The notes under the pieces are model-generated. The model saw only the letters and a list, made by a program, of their open reading frames with translations, was not told the DNA's origin and made no database searches. From assembly GCA_937891765.1 (NCBI GenBank), contig CALAGQ010000080.1, positions 1 through 64,000 on the forward strand: DNA of 64,000 nucleotides, written 5' to 3'. Both the position numbers and the translations under genes were made by a program. Shown here one piece after another: positions 1 to 10,200 of the stretch (positions are counted from its first letter, which is position 1; every line of letters begins with the position of its first letter). The stretch comes from an uncultured Nitrospina sp. (GTDB lineage: Bacteria; Nitrospinota; Nitrospinia; Nitrospinales; VA-1).

Positions 1-373
1 CTTCCAGTTTGCTACGGGCATAGCCCCCACCCTCCAATGACGCGGCGCACGAACTGATGTAAATAATTCTTTTTACTCCCGCCAGAACACAGGCATCTAT
101 CAGGTTTAGTGTTCCAGAAACATTGGTCAGAAAGTAATCCAACTCCCGGGCACTGTGAGTCAGCGCCGCCATATGAACTACTGTATCGACGCCATCAACG
201 GCCCGCGCCAGCGACTCTGGGTTATCAAGGTCTCCCGGTCTAACTTCGCACCCTGGAATATTCACCGGCGAGCGGTGGACCATGGCCCTGATTTCCAAGC
301 CGGAACAGTCGGACAAATGCCTGACGAGAGCATTTCCCAGTCCGCTCGACGCTCCTGTTAAGAGAATATTCAT
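1..373 (-). CDS. NAD-dependent epimerase/dehydratase, N-terminal part (runs off left edge)
   Basis: Reading the minus strand from the ATG at 371-373 gives an open frame to the window edge (about 124 residues). It begins MNILLTGASSGLGNALVRHL, a Rossmann dinucleotide-binding start with a GxSxxxG glycine pattern. Further on come the family landmarks VVHMAAL, LDACVLAGVKRIIYISS and the catalytic YxxxK as YARSK. This is the extended short-chain dehydrogenase family, which usually acts on nucleotide-sugars. Its ATG overlaps the TGA of the upstream methyltransferase gene (ATGA), so the two are probably translationally coupled. Only the cofactor half is in view, so the sugar substrate cannot be named. 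Confidence 0.88.
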   Translation of the reverse strand, partial: MNILLTGASSGLGNALVRHLSDCSGLEIRAMVHRSPVNIPGCEVRPGDLDNPESLARAVDGVDTVVHMAALTHSARELDYFLTNVSGTLNLIDACVLAGVKRIIYISSCAASLEGGGYARSKLE

Positions 374-1098
374 TGACTGGTATTCGAGGAAAGTCTTTCC
401 TTTTTTTTACCATAAAAATAAAACATGGCTGCCAGTCGGTGGGAACTGCTGTATTTATTCAATAAAATCCGGTCGATGATTTTGAAAGGCTTTAAAAATG
501 GGAGGAATAGAAGATAATTAATCTGGCACAGCTTATCTGAGTTGAAAGAAAAAAGAATGGACAACCAACCATGCAAAGCCTCAACAAGGGTGGCGGTCGG
601 TCCTCCGAGCACGCCGGCCTGGATGGGAGTAAATCCTTGCATGAGGTTCTTAAGTCCCTCCTGAGTCCATCGATTTAAATCAATCGGCGCTTCATGATAA
701 GGATACATGAACGGGACCGTGAGAAACACCTCTCCTTCCGGCTTCAAAGCTCTGCAAATTTCTGATGCCATTTGTCTAGGGTCGTCAACATGCTCCGCCA
801 ACTGCATACACTGCACGGCGTCGACCGAGTTTTCTCGAAACGGAAGGTGGTGCACATCGGCGCACAGGGAAACCCCCTTCATAGGATAATAATCCACATT
901 CAGAAAATTATCTCCCATTGAATCTGCGCCCGAGCCTAAATTCAGTTTATGGCTCTTGCCTCGATTGTTTTCAAGAAATACCTTATGAACAGAATAGTCT
1001 TCATAGAAGTGGTCAACATAATTGGCGAGAAACCGGGTTAACTTTGGGGATTGTTTAATGAAAGCTTTGATTGGGAGGATGATGGAATCTTTTTGCAC
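370..1098 (-). CDS. class I SAM-dependent methyltransferase (glycan cluster)
   Basis: A 242-residue protein with a Rossmann methyltransferase fold. Motif I is LNLGSG near residue 53, followed by the acidic strand end FLNVDYY, ADVHHLPFRENSVDAV and the post-motif LKPEGEVFLTVPF. This is the Methyltransf_11 type, common in O-antigen and surface polysaccharide clusters. The stop codon overlaps the start of the epimerase by 4 bp, and the GT2 gene lies 16 bp upstream, so all three look like one operon. The substrate is unknown; a sugar or lipid-linked glycan is inferred from the neighbours only. Confidence 0.82.
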   Translation of the reverse strand: MQKDSIILPIKAFIKQSPKLTRFLANYVDHFYEDYSVHKVFLENNRGKSHKLNLGSGADSMGDNFLNVDYYPMKGVSLCADVHHLPFRENSVDAVQCMQLAEHVDDPRQMASEICRALKPEGEVFLTVPFMYPYHEAPIDLNRWTQEGLKNLMQGFTPIQAGVLGGPTATLVEALHGWLSILFSFNSDKLCQINYLLFLPFLKPFKIIDRILLNKYSSSHRLAAMFYFYGKKKERLSSNTSQ

Positions 1099-1114
1099 TG
1101 CGCCCTGCCTCTAT

Positions 1115-1918
1115 TTATATAATGGGTCTATTGAATAAACGGTACCAGAGAAGATTCATGAAAAACTCCCAAACGGATCCGAGTTGAACAAATGAAGGAC
1201 GATAATTTATCTGGTGAAACACGGTAGGAATTTCGCCAATCTTCAGATTCCTCTTCCCTGCCTGAATCATGATCTCGGCATCAATGAACCAACCGTTGGA
1301 ATGCAAGTCCATGCGATTGTAAACCTCACGAGTCATGATTTTGGGTTTTGAATTAATATCCCTGCAGTTGAGCCCAGGAAACAGAATATTAAAAATGATA
1401 TTGTACGCTACAGAAATAGTTTTTCTGTAGAGTCCATCGCCACGTTGAGTGCGAAAGGTTTTTGCCATATCCAGGCCTTCATTCTTGAGCTTTCTGTACA
1501 CATGGATCACATCTTCGAAAGGCATTTGACCATCGCCATCAATCACTGCGAGGGTTCGTCCGGTGGCGGCCTCCAAACCACTTTTCATATCCCACCCCAT
1601 CATACCCTCTTTGATCCGGGTCACAGAACGAATACGGGGATGGCTCTGGGCGATTTTGCTGACAATGCTAGGGGTTGGATCTCCATCACCGGAAAAATAG
1701 TTTCCGACAAGGATGATCTCCCAATCCGGCTCATTTTCTTCCAAAGACCGGACTATGGACTCAACAAAGGGATAGATACCTTCGCCACTACGGTAGGCGA
1801 GAATCACAACCGATATTCCTGGAGTGGTTTCCTTTTCGTCGGGATTCCGGCTAAAGGAAAACTGTCCTTCTGTCGAAGACTTTTTCAGACACTCATGCTC
1901 TTTCTGCGTATCCACCAT
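1115..1918 (-). CDS. glycosyltransferase family 2 (polyprenyl-phosphate sugar transferase-like)
   Basis: A 267-residue GT-A glycosyltransferase. After about 30 poorly conserved residues it has the family start ISVVILAYRSGEGIYPFVES. The nucleotide-sugar/metal motif is DGDGQ near residue 125, in the arrangement AVIDGDGQMPFEDV seen in dolichyl- and undecaprenyl-phosphate mannosyl/glucosyl transferases. There is no C-terminal membrane pair, so it is probably peripheral. It is first in a minus-strand operon with the methyltransferase and epimerase, and divergent from the GT39 gene (110 bp between starts). A role in making a lipid-linked sugar donor for the adjacent GT-C enzymes is plausible but inferred. 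Confidence 0.82.
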   Translation of the reverse strand: MVDTQKEHECLKKSSTEGQFSFSRNPDEKETTPGISVVILAYRSGEGIYPFVESIVRSLEENEPDWEIILVGNYFSGDGDPTPSIVSKIAQSHPRIRSVTRIKEGMMGWDMKSGLEAATGRTLAVIDGDGQMPFEDVIHVYRKLKNEGLDMAKTFRTQRGDGLYRKTISVAYNIIFNILFPGLNCRDINSKPKIMTREVYNRMDLHSNGWFIDAEIMIQAGKRNLKIGEIPTVFHQINYRPSFVQLGSVWEFFMNLLWYRLFNRPII

Positions 1919-2028
1919 GGTCTATCAAGGAGTGAGGGATGAGAGAAACGGCTCATTTCGGGAAACCTGTGAGATCACTAGCCCCGTAATATATTTCAAA
2001 TTCTATTACTTATCGAATATAATCTCAA

Positions 2029-3711
2029 ATGGCTTTAGCTTTTTCCGCCCCCGTTCCCACACTAGCAAACCAGCCCATGAACCCGCTCAAACACTTTGGA
2101 TTCAATCATTTCCCGCTCTTCTTCTTGTTCATTTACACATTCCCGATGGTCTTTTTGGGCCTCGGTGACAGCGTTCTGCAGATCGATGAAGGCATGGACA
2201 CCTTTATCAGCACAACCATCCTTAAATTTGGATACCCCATGCATTCGGACGGGATCAATTCCTCCATGCTGTTTGCCGATGTGTACGACGGATTGTTTGT
2301 CTATCGCCCTTGGATTCCCTTTTACACCCAGGCATTTTCTTTGTCTGTTATTGGCCAAACCACTTTTGCAGCTCGACTCCCGTTTGCTTTAATCGGTGTC
2401 CTTTCCGTTATCTTCTTCTATCGGTTCGCTCTGAAATTCACTGGACGAAAGGACATCTCTTTTTTGGCCGCCTTTTTCCTGGCCACCTCCATACCCGCCC
2501 TGATTTATTTTCGCACCGCACGGTACGTGGGTGTCCCCATTTTGCTCACCGTTCTGCTTTTGAATTTTTATATAGACATATACCAGAATAAAAAATGGAA
2601 CCCCTTTCCGCTAACAATGGTTTCCATAATATTTTTTCATACCATGTATGTGGAATTTGTTGGAATGATCGCAGGCGTATTGATACATTTTTTCATTCAC
2701 ATCAAGGAAACTCTTCCTGAAAACCGGCGACGGGCCGCTTGGGCTGCTGGAGTCACAGGGTTGTTCTGCATTCCCTGGTTTATTTTCATTTCGCCAGTAT
2801 TCTCACATGTCTCGCAACATCTCGCCTCCACCAGCACGCTCATCGACCCCTCATGGCAGGGTTTCCCAAAAAGGTTTTTTGGATTCCTGTTTCAAGTAAA
2901 CAACTATATCTTCCCTTTTATTTTATTGCCCTTGCTGTTTTTAAAGCAACTGAGACCTTTTGCCAACCAGGTCAGCCTTCTTTTAATTTGCATTCTAACC
3001 ATGTTGCTCACGGCCCTGCCTCATTCCATGCCACTTCAGCAATATATAATTTCCAGCTTCCCCCTGTTCTTTCTTCTGTTGGCTGTTCTGCTAACAAATA
3101 TCTTTCCAAAATACCTTTTGCTAAAAAGTCTGTTGGCGCTACTTCTCATCACCACTAATCTGGTTCATGTCGTCCCCCTTATTCCATTAAAAGCGCTGGT
3201 CAAGAATCAATCGGAATGGTTCCAAAAAAGCCCGTACCTAGAAAACGTCTATGCCAGCTTAATGAGAGAGGTCCAAATCAAATCAGTCTACTTCGATTAT
3301 TTATACGAAATCAGCCATGTTTACAGGGGTCCTCTTGACGAGGTTGTAGGATTTTTCAAAACGCATGGAAAGCCCGGCGACTCCTGTTATATCGATAGCG
3401 AGTTCGAATCGCTGGCATTTTATACGGGGATGAAAATGTTCTCAAGCCAGGACCTCAGCCAGCAACACCCGCCCGACTGGATCGTCCTTCGAGGCAAAGA
3501 CCAAATTTTCGCGGAGCCAGAGAATATCTCCGCCGAAGCCATGAACGTAAAAGAAGTCCTCCAAGCCAACGCATACACTCGGATCGAATTGAACGCGCCG
3601 GCCATATGGGTCAACAACACCTACGACATCCAAATACACGAGTTTCGATCGCCCACCTCCAGCAGCAAGGTTACCGTATATCAACGGGCCGACTATCCAT
3701 CAAATCAGTAG
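2029..3711 (+). CDS. glycosyltransferase family 39 / ArnT-like membrane protein
   Basis: A 560-residue polytopic membrane protein. The first luminal loop carries an acidic DEGMDT motif after TM1, typical of PMT/ArnT GT-C enzymes that use polyprenyl-phosphate sugars. About ten hydrophobic segments follow to around residue 380, then a soluble C-terminal domain. FFYRFALKFTGRKD and YFRTARYVGVPILL resemble the GT39 core. The start could instead be the internal ATG at 2077 (MNPLKHFGF), since neither has a strong ribosome site. The gene converges with the next gene, with one base between the stops. It probably transfers a sugar onto a glycan or lipid; the specificity is not visible. Confidence 0.78.
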   Translation: MALAFSAPVPTLANQPMNPLKHFGFNHFPLFFLFIYTFPMVFLGLGDSVLQIDEGMDTFISTTILKFGYPMHSDGINSSMLFADVYDGLFVYRPWIPFYTQAFSLSVIGQTTFAARLPFALIGVLSVIFFYRFALKFTGRKDISFLAAFFLATSIPALIYFRTARYVGVPILLTVLLLNFYIDIYQNKKWNPFPLTMVSIIFFHTMYVEFVGMIAGVLIHFFIHIKETLPENRRRAAWAAGVTGLFCIPWFIFISPVFSHVSQHLASTSTLIDPSWQGFPKRFFGFLFQVNNYIFPFILLPLLFLKQLRPFANQVSLLLICILTMLLTALPHSMPLQQYIISSFPLFFLLLAVLLTNIFPKYLLLKSLLALLLITTNLVHVVPLIPLKALVKNQSEWFQKSPYLENVYASLMREVQIKSVYFDYLYEISHVYRGPLDEVVGFFKTHGKPGDSCYIDSEFESLAFYTGMKMFSSQDLSQQHPPDWIVLRGKDQIFAEPENISAEAMNVKEVLQANAYTRIELNAPAIWVNNTYDIQIHEFRSPTSSSKVTVYQRADYPSNQ

Positions 3712-3712
3712 T

Positions 3713-4729
3713 TCAATCCTGTTTGCGAGACAACACGTAATCAATGCCAATCAACGCATAAGGAATCACAAGAGGAAACAAACTATGCAACATACGCCCA
3801 ATATTAGAGCTTAAAACAGTAAATCCAAATGTTATGGGAATGATCCAAAGGAAAAAACGCGGAATCTGGTAATGCGTATCAATCTTCTTGAATTCAAGCC
3901 ATGCTCCAAAAAAGGCAATCACCCAGAACACTGAAAAGGGAGAAAAAAGACCATGCCAGCCTGCCAAAGAGAAATAACTTTGACTAAGATTCTCCAGCCC
4001 TGACGCCAGATGGCTTGTGATCGTAACCAGGATAGGATCATCCGCCTTGACAACATTGGGCAAAGCATAAGTGACCTTGTTTCTCACCCAAAAGAGAACG
4101 ACAAAAGAAACCGATAAAGACAGAAGAATAAGTTTTCGGTTCATCGTCTTGACGAAGAACGGAAGGAATAAAAATGGCACCGTTGTCTCTTTGGTTAGAA
4201 TCAGAAGCGGGTTCAGCACACTGAGGAGTTTTGAGCGCTGAGTCAAACAACAATAGAGGATGGTAATGATTGCCAGATAATATAAAGAGTCCACCATCGG
4301 CCCACCTGTCGAGAGAATTGTAATTCGGCTCCCCAAAAATATAAACACTCCCAGCAAAGACCGTTCAGGTTTAAACTTCAACTCAACAAGAAAGAGATAT
4401 AAAAGCAAACCCGCAAGACTTGTGATGAGGTAATTAACTAGATAGAAGCTAAGCGCATCAATCAAATGTAATTGGTCAGCAGGGATCAAGGGTTGAATCA
4501 CATCTCGAACAAGATCAGCGAGAAAGGGAATGATGATACGATAACGGTGGATCGAGGCAACATCCTGATCACCGTTTGACATTGCAAGGTAACTGGATGC
4601 GTCACTCAGCCCCTTGGGGTCAGCCCAGTCAAAGTGAAGAAATTGCTGGAAACTCACGCCATAGTTAAATCCTAGAATGATAAATAATATCAGGAATATT
4701 CTGGCAGTTTTTTGGTTTGTGATATTCAT
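3713..4729 (-). CDS. polytopic membrane protein, GT-C glycosyltransferase-like, function unknown
   Basis: A 338-residue protein with roughly eight to nine hydrophobic segments and short loops. The first loop contains DASSYLAMSNG and HRYRIIIPFLAD; a central LTKETTVPFLFLPFF resembles the 'TKET' loop seen in many bacterial GT-C membrane proteins. No specific family could be assigned. It begins 12 bp after the RNase Z-like gene on the same strand and may share the prfB transcript. Its 3' end meets that of the GT39 gene. It may belong with the glycan genes to its left. Confidence 0.6.
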   Translation of the reverse strand: MNITNQKTARIFLILFIILGFNYGVSFQQFLHFDWADPKGLSDASSYLAMSNGDQDVASIHRYRIIIPFLADLVRDVIQPLIPADQLHLIDALSFYLVNYLITSLAGLLLYLFLVELKFKPERSLLGVFIFLGSRITILSTGGPMVDSLYYLAIITILYCCLTQRSKLLSVLNPLLILTKETTVPFLFLPFFVKTMNRKLILLSLSVSFVVLFWVRNKVTYALPNVVKADDPILVTITSHLASGLENLSQSYFSLAGWHGLFSPFSVFWVIAFFGAWLEFKKIDTHYQIPRFFLWIIPITFGFTVLSSNIGRMLHSLFPLVIPYALIGIDYVLSRKQD

Positions 4730-4741
4730 GACCTGCTTCTT

Positions 4742-5737
4742 CTATCCTTGAAAAGCTTCATGAGCCTCATTGTAGAATTGTTCCCGGCAGTCCTTATGTC
4801 GAGATGAAAAATGAAAGACTTCGAGTTTTTTAACGCCCGCCTCCCGGGCCAATGTTCCCGCCTGACGGGATGTGAGATGACAACGCGCCTGCCCTCGTTC
4901 TTCTTCATCGGCCAAAAATGGGGATTCACAGAAAAAGACATCAGCAGATTTTACCAATTCCACAATCTTCTTGCTATTACGGTCATTAAAAACCGTATCC
5001 ACCACATAGCCGATTTTCTGTCCCGGAAAAACCTCCACCAGATCGCTCTTGAGCTGCCCCAGAGGAATGTCTTCCGTACGGGAATCTCTAAACGGTACCG
5101 TTATGAATGAAGATTCCGGATCATCCCTCAATACGCTTTGCTTCAATTCGTTCAGCCAGGGCCCGGGCTCGGCCTTCATAGATTCCAACTTATCTTTGTC
5201 AATATTGACATGAGGTTTTTCTTCCAGCGCAAACCCCAGACAGGGTACGCGATGCTCCAGGATTGCCGCACGCACAGAGAAAGCGGGATCATCCACGATC
5301 AACCCGTCAACAAACGGCTCCTGCCTTTCGTCGCAAAGTTTAAACCGTTCAATGGCCCGGAAGGTGGCTTTCAACAAACCGCTTTCCTGCACTTCAACCA
5401 CTTCGATGGTGAGCGATTCAGAATACTGCTCAACCAGGTTCCAGGTGAACCCGGCCAGCTTGCCTTCCACGTTCTTAATAATATTTTTTGGGCCAAAAAT
5501 GGTCAGAGTTTTTTCGTGGCCAAAAAGCGTTCTCAACACCCGGTCGAAGCCAATAAAATGATCGATATGGGTGTGGCTGACAAAAACATGGGAAACCTTG
5601 AGCAGGGTTCCGTTCGACACTGCAGACAAATCGCCAAGGTCAAACAACAGTGCTCGCTTTTGCAGAAGAAAATGCACCAACAACCCAGGGTCGCCGAACG
5701 GATCATTGATCAACTCTGGTTGGATTGCCGATTTCAT
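4742..5737 (-). CDS. metallo-beta-lactamase-fold hydrolase, RNase Z (ELAC)-like
   Basis: A 331-residue MBL-fold protein. It carries the metal site HTHIDHFIGFD (HxHxDH, near residue 54), the later aspartate in YVVDTVFND, the HLTSRQAGTLAREAGVKKL helix and HFSSRH near the end. This order matches ELAC-type RNase Z (HLTAxQA...HFSxRY), which cleaves the 3' trailer of tRNA precursors. The insert carrying LEHRVPCLGFALEE also fits. Its ATG overlaps the prfB TGA as ATGA, so the two are coupled. A tRNA maturation role is likely, but other phosphodiesterases of this fold cannot be excluded. Confidence 0.75.
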   Translation of the reverse strand: MKSAIQPELINDPFGDPGLLVHFLLQKRALLFDLGDLSAVSNGTLLKVSHVFVSHTHIDHFIGFDRVLRTLFGHEKTLTIFGPKNIIKNVEGKLAGFTWNLVEQYSESLTIEVVEVQESGLLKATFRAIERFKLCDERQEPFVDGLIVDDPAFSVRAAILEHRVPCLGFALEEKPHVNIDKDKLESMKAEPGPWLNELKQSVLRDDPESSFITVPFRDSRTEDIPLGQLKSDLVEVFPGQKIGYVVDTVFNDRNSKKIVELVKSADVFFCESPFLADEEERGQARCHLTSRQAGTLAREAGVKKLEVFHFSSRHKDCREQFYNEAHEAFQG

Positions 5738-6853
5738 GCCTTTCCTACCTCCCCACCGGTTTTATCGAAACGCAAAAAGGCTTGGATAAACGGTTGCAGA
5801 TCACCCTCCAGCACCGCATCCACATTACCCACCTCCATACCTGTCCTCAGGTCTTTGACCAACTGGTAAGGATGCAGAACGTAAGAGCGAATCTGACTGC
5901 CCCACTCGATTTTCTTTTTTTGTTTTTCCATTTCCTTTTTTTCTTCACCCAGTTTTTCCTGTTCCATTTCATACAGACGAGCTTTCAAGACTTTGAGCGC
6001 CGATGCCTTGTTTTTATGCTGCGATCGTTCATTTTGACATTGGACCACAATGCCAGACGGAACATGCGTCAGCCGGACTGCTGAATCCGTGGTGTTCACC
6101 CCCTGCCCTCCCGGCCCTGAGGCCCGATAGACATCTGTCCTCAAGTCTTCTTCCTTGATTTCGACGTCAATCTCATCATCAACTTCAGGATAAACAAAAA
6201 CCGATGAGAACGATGTGTGACGTCTTTTGTTGGAGTCGTAGGGAGAAATGCGCACCAGACGATGCACTCCAATTTCCGCCCTCAAATATCCAAAAGCATA
6301 ATCGCCAGAAATTAAAACCGTCGCGCTTTTTATTCCCGCTTCCTCGCCATACTGAGTATCGAGGACTTCTGTTTTATAACCATTGCGGTCTCCCCAACGC
6401 AGGTACATGCGCAACAGCATTTCCGCCCAGTCCTGAGACTCCGTACCACCAGCCCCGGAATTGATGGCCACAAAAGCGTTATTAAAATCCGTTTTGCCCG
6501 AAAGCATCGCCTTCAACTCTGCCTGTGCCGCCTGTTCGCCCAACCGGGTTAAAGAAGATCGGATTTCCTCATCCATAGAAGGGTCTTCCTCCTCGGCAGA
6601 AAGCTCCAGCATAGCGCCCAGGTCTTCTCTCTCTTTTTCCAGTTTTTGCCAGATTTCTATCGAACGTTGCAGGCCGGACCTTTTTTGCAGAATTTTTTGA
6701 GCAGATACATTATCATCCCAGAATCCGGAGCGAGCCGTTTCCGCATCCAGAGACTCAACAGACTTCATATTCTGGTCAACGTCAAAGTAACCTCCGGAGA
6801 AGTCCAACCCTGTTTTCTATATCCTTGAAAGCTTTTCCGAAATCTTCTTGCAT
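5734..6853 (-). CDS. prfB: peptide chain release factor 2, with programmed +1 frameshift
   Basis: Release factor 2 recognises UGA/UAA stops and triggers peptide release. Translation starts at the ATG at 6851-6853 behind a GGGAG ribosome site and reads MQEDFGKAFKDIENRVGLL and four more residues to a TGA at 6782-6784. A +1 shift then continues as DVDQNMKSVESL, giving about 372 residues (E. coli RF2 has 365). The peptidyl-hydrolysis loop is GPGGQGVN (near residue 249), where GAGGQHVN is common. The anticodon-like tripeptide is SPY (near residue 204) rather than SPF. The last gene base overlaps the RNase Z-like start. The family call is certain; the effect of the Phe-to-Tyr change is not known. 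Confidence 0.96.
6781..6796 (-). promoter_or_regulatory. prfB programmed +1 frameshift site
   Basis: On the minus strand the sequence reads CGG AGG TTA CTT TGA C. It has the three elements of the RF2 autoregulatory site: an internal Shine-Dalgarno-like CGGAGG, a 3-nt spacer before the slippery CTT, and an in-frame TGA followed by C, which is a weak termination context. When RF2 is scarce the ribosome slips forward by one and reads GAC, making full-length RF2. Both frames on either side are open and give conserved RF2 sequence. Confidence 0.95.
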
Positions 6854-7070
6854 TTAAATCTCCCTATTCATCGACGTTGATTGACGTTGCAGGTATTTTC
6901 CTCAATCTCACGCCGAAAAGCAAGCTGGCCTGACTCCCACGCATAAGACTGGCATTGAAAGGTTGATCCTTAAGGCTCGGCTCTCTATACTCGGGAGGGT
7001 CCGGTCCCATCAGGAACACGGCTAAAGAAACCTTAAAAATCAGCCGATCAGTAGAAGACCGGCAAAGTCC
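6854..7070. other. intergenic stretch upstream of prfB, no gene seen
   Basis: About 217 bases between the prfB start and the first R1 repeat. No open frame with family resemblance, no RNA gene and no convincing promoter was recognised. It must hold the prfB promoter on the minus strand if prfB is not read from further upstream. Confidence 0.5.
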
Positions 7071-7170
7071 GCCCTCTGACGAGGGAGGCCGATAGCAAAA
7101 GCATGTTAAGCCGAAATAACTCTTTGCTCGCTAACAAAACTTATTACACGCTGGCCCCACGCCGAGTGGC
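7071..7170 (-). repeat. R1 intergenic repeat, near full-length copy
   Basis: In minus orientation this copy has all R1 modules in order: the mini-hairpin CCCTCTGACGAGGG, a spacer, GTTAAGCCGAAATAAC, CTTTGCTCGCTAACAAAA, and the hairpin CCACGCCGAGTGG (CCAC/GTGG stem). The same modules in the same order occur at 30301-30393. It lies in the spacer between prfB and the giant glycosyltransferase gene. Confidence 0.85.
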
Positions 7171-7197
7171 TGCTCGCCGCAGGGGCAACGGGAAATA

Positions 7198-7265
7198 ATG
7201 TTAAGTCGAAATAACTCTTTGCTCGCCAACAAAACTTATTGCACGCTGGCCCCACGCCGAGTGGC
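7198..7265 (-). repeat. R1 repeat, second tandem partial copy
   Basis: 68 bases (7198-7265) match 7103-7170 with only three differences, offset by 95 bases. The bases between them (TGCTCGCCGCAGGGGCAA) are another R1 module, also seen inverted at 22155-22172 and 25667-25687. The copy ends 12 bases before the start chosen for the downstream gene, so upstream start codons inside it are probably not used. Confidence 0.88.
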
Positions 7266-7277
7266 ACCCAAATTATC

Positions 7278-10200
7278 ATGGACCTGCTGACCCTCACATT
7301 TTTAGTCATCATTTCCCTGTCCGCAGTCCTGTTTCGCAGACCATTTCAAAATTTTCCTCTGGACGATGATTTTGCCATCTACACTTATCGGGCGCGTTTT
7401 GCGTCACAAGGGTTCCAGTGGAAGAAAGACCTGCAACTTATTGGCATCCCCATGTGGAAAATGCTTTTGTTCGACAGGGTCTATGGTTTCGCCGAGGGTG
7501 GAGTTCAGCGCATCCGTCATTTGCAGACCTCCTTCCATGTTGCCGGTTCGCTGGCCATCTATGGAGCCTTGTGGAGTTTCACCCATAATCCCTGGGCCAG
7601 TTTCACCGGGGCTTTGCTTTATTCTTTTTATGGCACCTCTCCAGACCTGACCGCAGGCTCTTTCAACTTCGAGCAGTTTTATATTCCTTTCGTCTTTGCC
7701 GGACTGGCCCTTTTGCAAGCCGGATCCGAGTGGATGATCCTGGCAGGAATCTGTTTCGGTTTCGCCACCATCCCAAAATACACCACCGCTCTTTTTCCCG
7801 GAGCTCTGGCACCTCTGGTCTGGGTTGAGTTTGGCGTACTGGCCTCGGTCCGGTTTGCCATGGCTGCAGCGGCAGTGATGGCACTTACCAACCTGATCGA
7901 ATGGAAAATGGGATATTGGGATCAGGAATCGCGCCAACAAATGAAAACCCGCATGGCCACCACCCTCAGACTGACCCGAACCAAAAACATGCACTTCAGT
8001 GTTTTGTTCGAAATCGGCCAACTGTTCAAGCAGGCCCTGCCTGTCTGGCTGGGTTTCATCCCTCTCGCAATCTATTGCGTTCAAAATCAAAACATCTGGC
8101 TGGCCGTTTTTTCATTAATCGTGTTCAGCATGATCGTTTTCCAGCGAGCATTTTCCCGCTACCACTATCTGCCATTATTTGCGCTACTTTCACTAGGCTG
8201 TGGTTTGGGTATGGATGCCGTGCTGGCTCTGGAACACACACAGGCCAAGGTGATTCTTGCGGTTTTCGCGGCCTTGTTGGCGTGGAATTTGAAAAGCATG
8301 GCTTTCTATTATCTTCGCCCGACAAAACCTGAAACCTTGATCCATTACGAAAAGTTCGACCAATACCTGTATCTGCCTCGGCTGGGGAAAATTCTCAAAC
8401 GCCTGATGAGGATGCGTGGTGAAAGCGGTGAAAGAATTTTTGTCTGGGGAACTTTTTCACAGCTTTATCATCTGACGGGTTCACCCGCTTCCGATAACTT
8501 CCTGCATCACAGCATAGGCCCTTGGGACACCCCGGACCTGGAAGGTTTTTACGATAGTTTCGTAGGTGGCCTCTTGCGCCACAAGCCCATATACCTGATC
8601 AAGAGCTTTGCCGATCTGGATGTCGCACGTCTGGAAGAAATCACCGGCCTACGCTACAAACTCCTGAAAGTCGTGCTGGCCCGGTTCCCGGTTTACCGTT
8701 TGGAGTCTGTAGAATCCCGGTCAGAAAATCTGCTTTCCCTGAACTGGCGGGAAAAAATGCGCCAGCTGGAATCGCTCACTCAAGCAGACTGGCATGCGCC
8801 GGGCCTTGACCGCTCTGACCATGAGCGAGGAAAACCGGCAATCGCCCTCAGAGAATGCAAAAAACTCGTCAAACTGAACAAGCGGGATGTCGAAGGTTAT
8901 GACTACATGGGGGAAGTTTATGTTTCCATGGGACTCACCGAGCAGGCCGAACAAGCATATGAGAATGTTCTCGAGGTCGCGCCCCATTGGGCTGTCAACC
9001 GCTTGAATATCTGCAATCAAAAAATCAAACTGAACAAGTTAGACGAGGCTTCGGCCCTGCTGGATGAGGAAATAAAACTCTTCGGCTATGATTCGAACGT
9101 CGCTTTTTCAAAAGGATTACTTTTAAAAGCAAAGAAAGATTTTGTCAATGCCCTGAAAGAATTTGAAAAAGTCCGCCGCGAGAAACCCAACCGGCACGAC
9201 AGCTGGAAGTTTTCCAGCGAATGCATGCAAAACCGCGAAGATCGCGACGGCCTCAAAAATTTATACACCGAAGCCCGGGATGTTCATGACAAGAAAGATC
9301 GTGCATGGCTGCATACTTTGATCGTTAAAAATCTTGCTGAACTCGATTCCAGCCTGAGACCGGAACACGAAACACTCAAACTTTTTCTGCAAAAAGATCC
9401 GGAGAATGCGATCATGCGCTACGCCCTCGCCTCTGCCCTGGAAAAATCTGGAGACCGGCCCGGAGCTTATAAATTATTCGAAGAATTGACGACATCCAGC
9501 CAGAATTATCCCCATATACAGGCCAATGCCTGGTTCAGGATGGCACTATTGGCTCCCCCGGACAAGCAGACTCAACTTCTTGAACAATGCCTTGAAAGAC
9601 AACCCTCGCATCAAGGGGCAAAAGATTTACTGAAAAATAAGCCTCAAACAACCCAAGTTATGCAACTCCCTATTCAGAAGTCCGGTAAAAATACCGAAAA
9701 GGTGGAGACAAACCCTAATTCTCAAAAGGATTCTCCCTTGAAAGTCAGCATTGTCGTGCCCAATTGGAATGGAATGCGGTTCGTTGGCATGTGCCTCGAC
9801 TCTCTAGCTCAACTCGACTTCGAGGGCCATGAAGTCATTGTGGTCGATAATGGCTCGGTCGATGGCTCACGCGAAATGATCGAGAAGCAATACCCCTGGG
9901 TGAGACTGCTGAAAATGCCCGACAATATGGGGTTTGCCATCGCCTGTAACGAAGGCATTAAAGCTTCGAACGCGGAATATATCGTCCTGCTCAATAATGA
10001 TATCGAAGTGACTTCCGACTGGCTGAAGGAACTTTATGAAGGCATGGAACGCTATCCCGAATGTGGAATGGGCACCACCAAAATGATGTTTCTGGATAAC
10101 CGCGATGTTTTTTATAATACAGGTGACCTGTTTCACAGTTGGTCTGCAGGCGGCGGCAGAGGACAAGGAGAGAAAGACACCGGCCAATACGAAGAGGAAG

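Noticed and set aside
7404-8090. Long open frame on the minus strand inside the giant glycosyltransferase gene
   Set aside because: It is antisense to clearly coding sequence, low in recognisable motifs and rich in Gly/Gln/His as expected for a shadow frame. The same holds for 5138-5869, 17706-18419, 33018-33614, 35071-35817 and 47052-47744.
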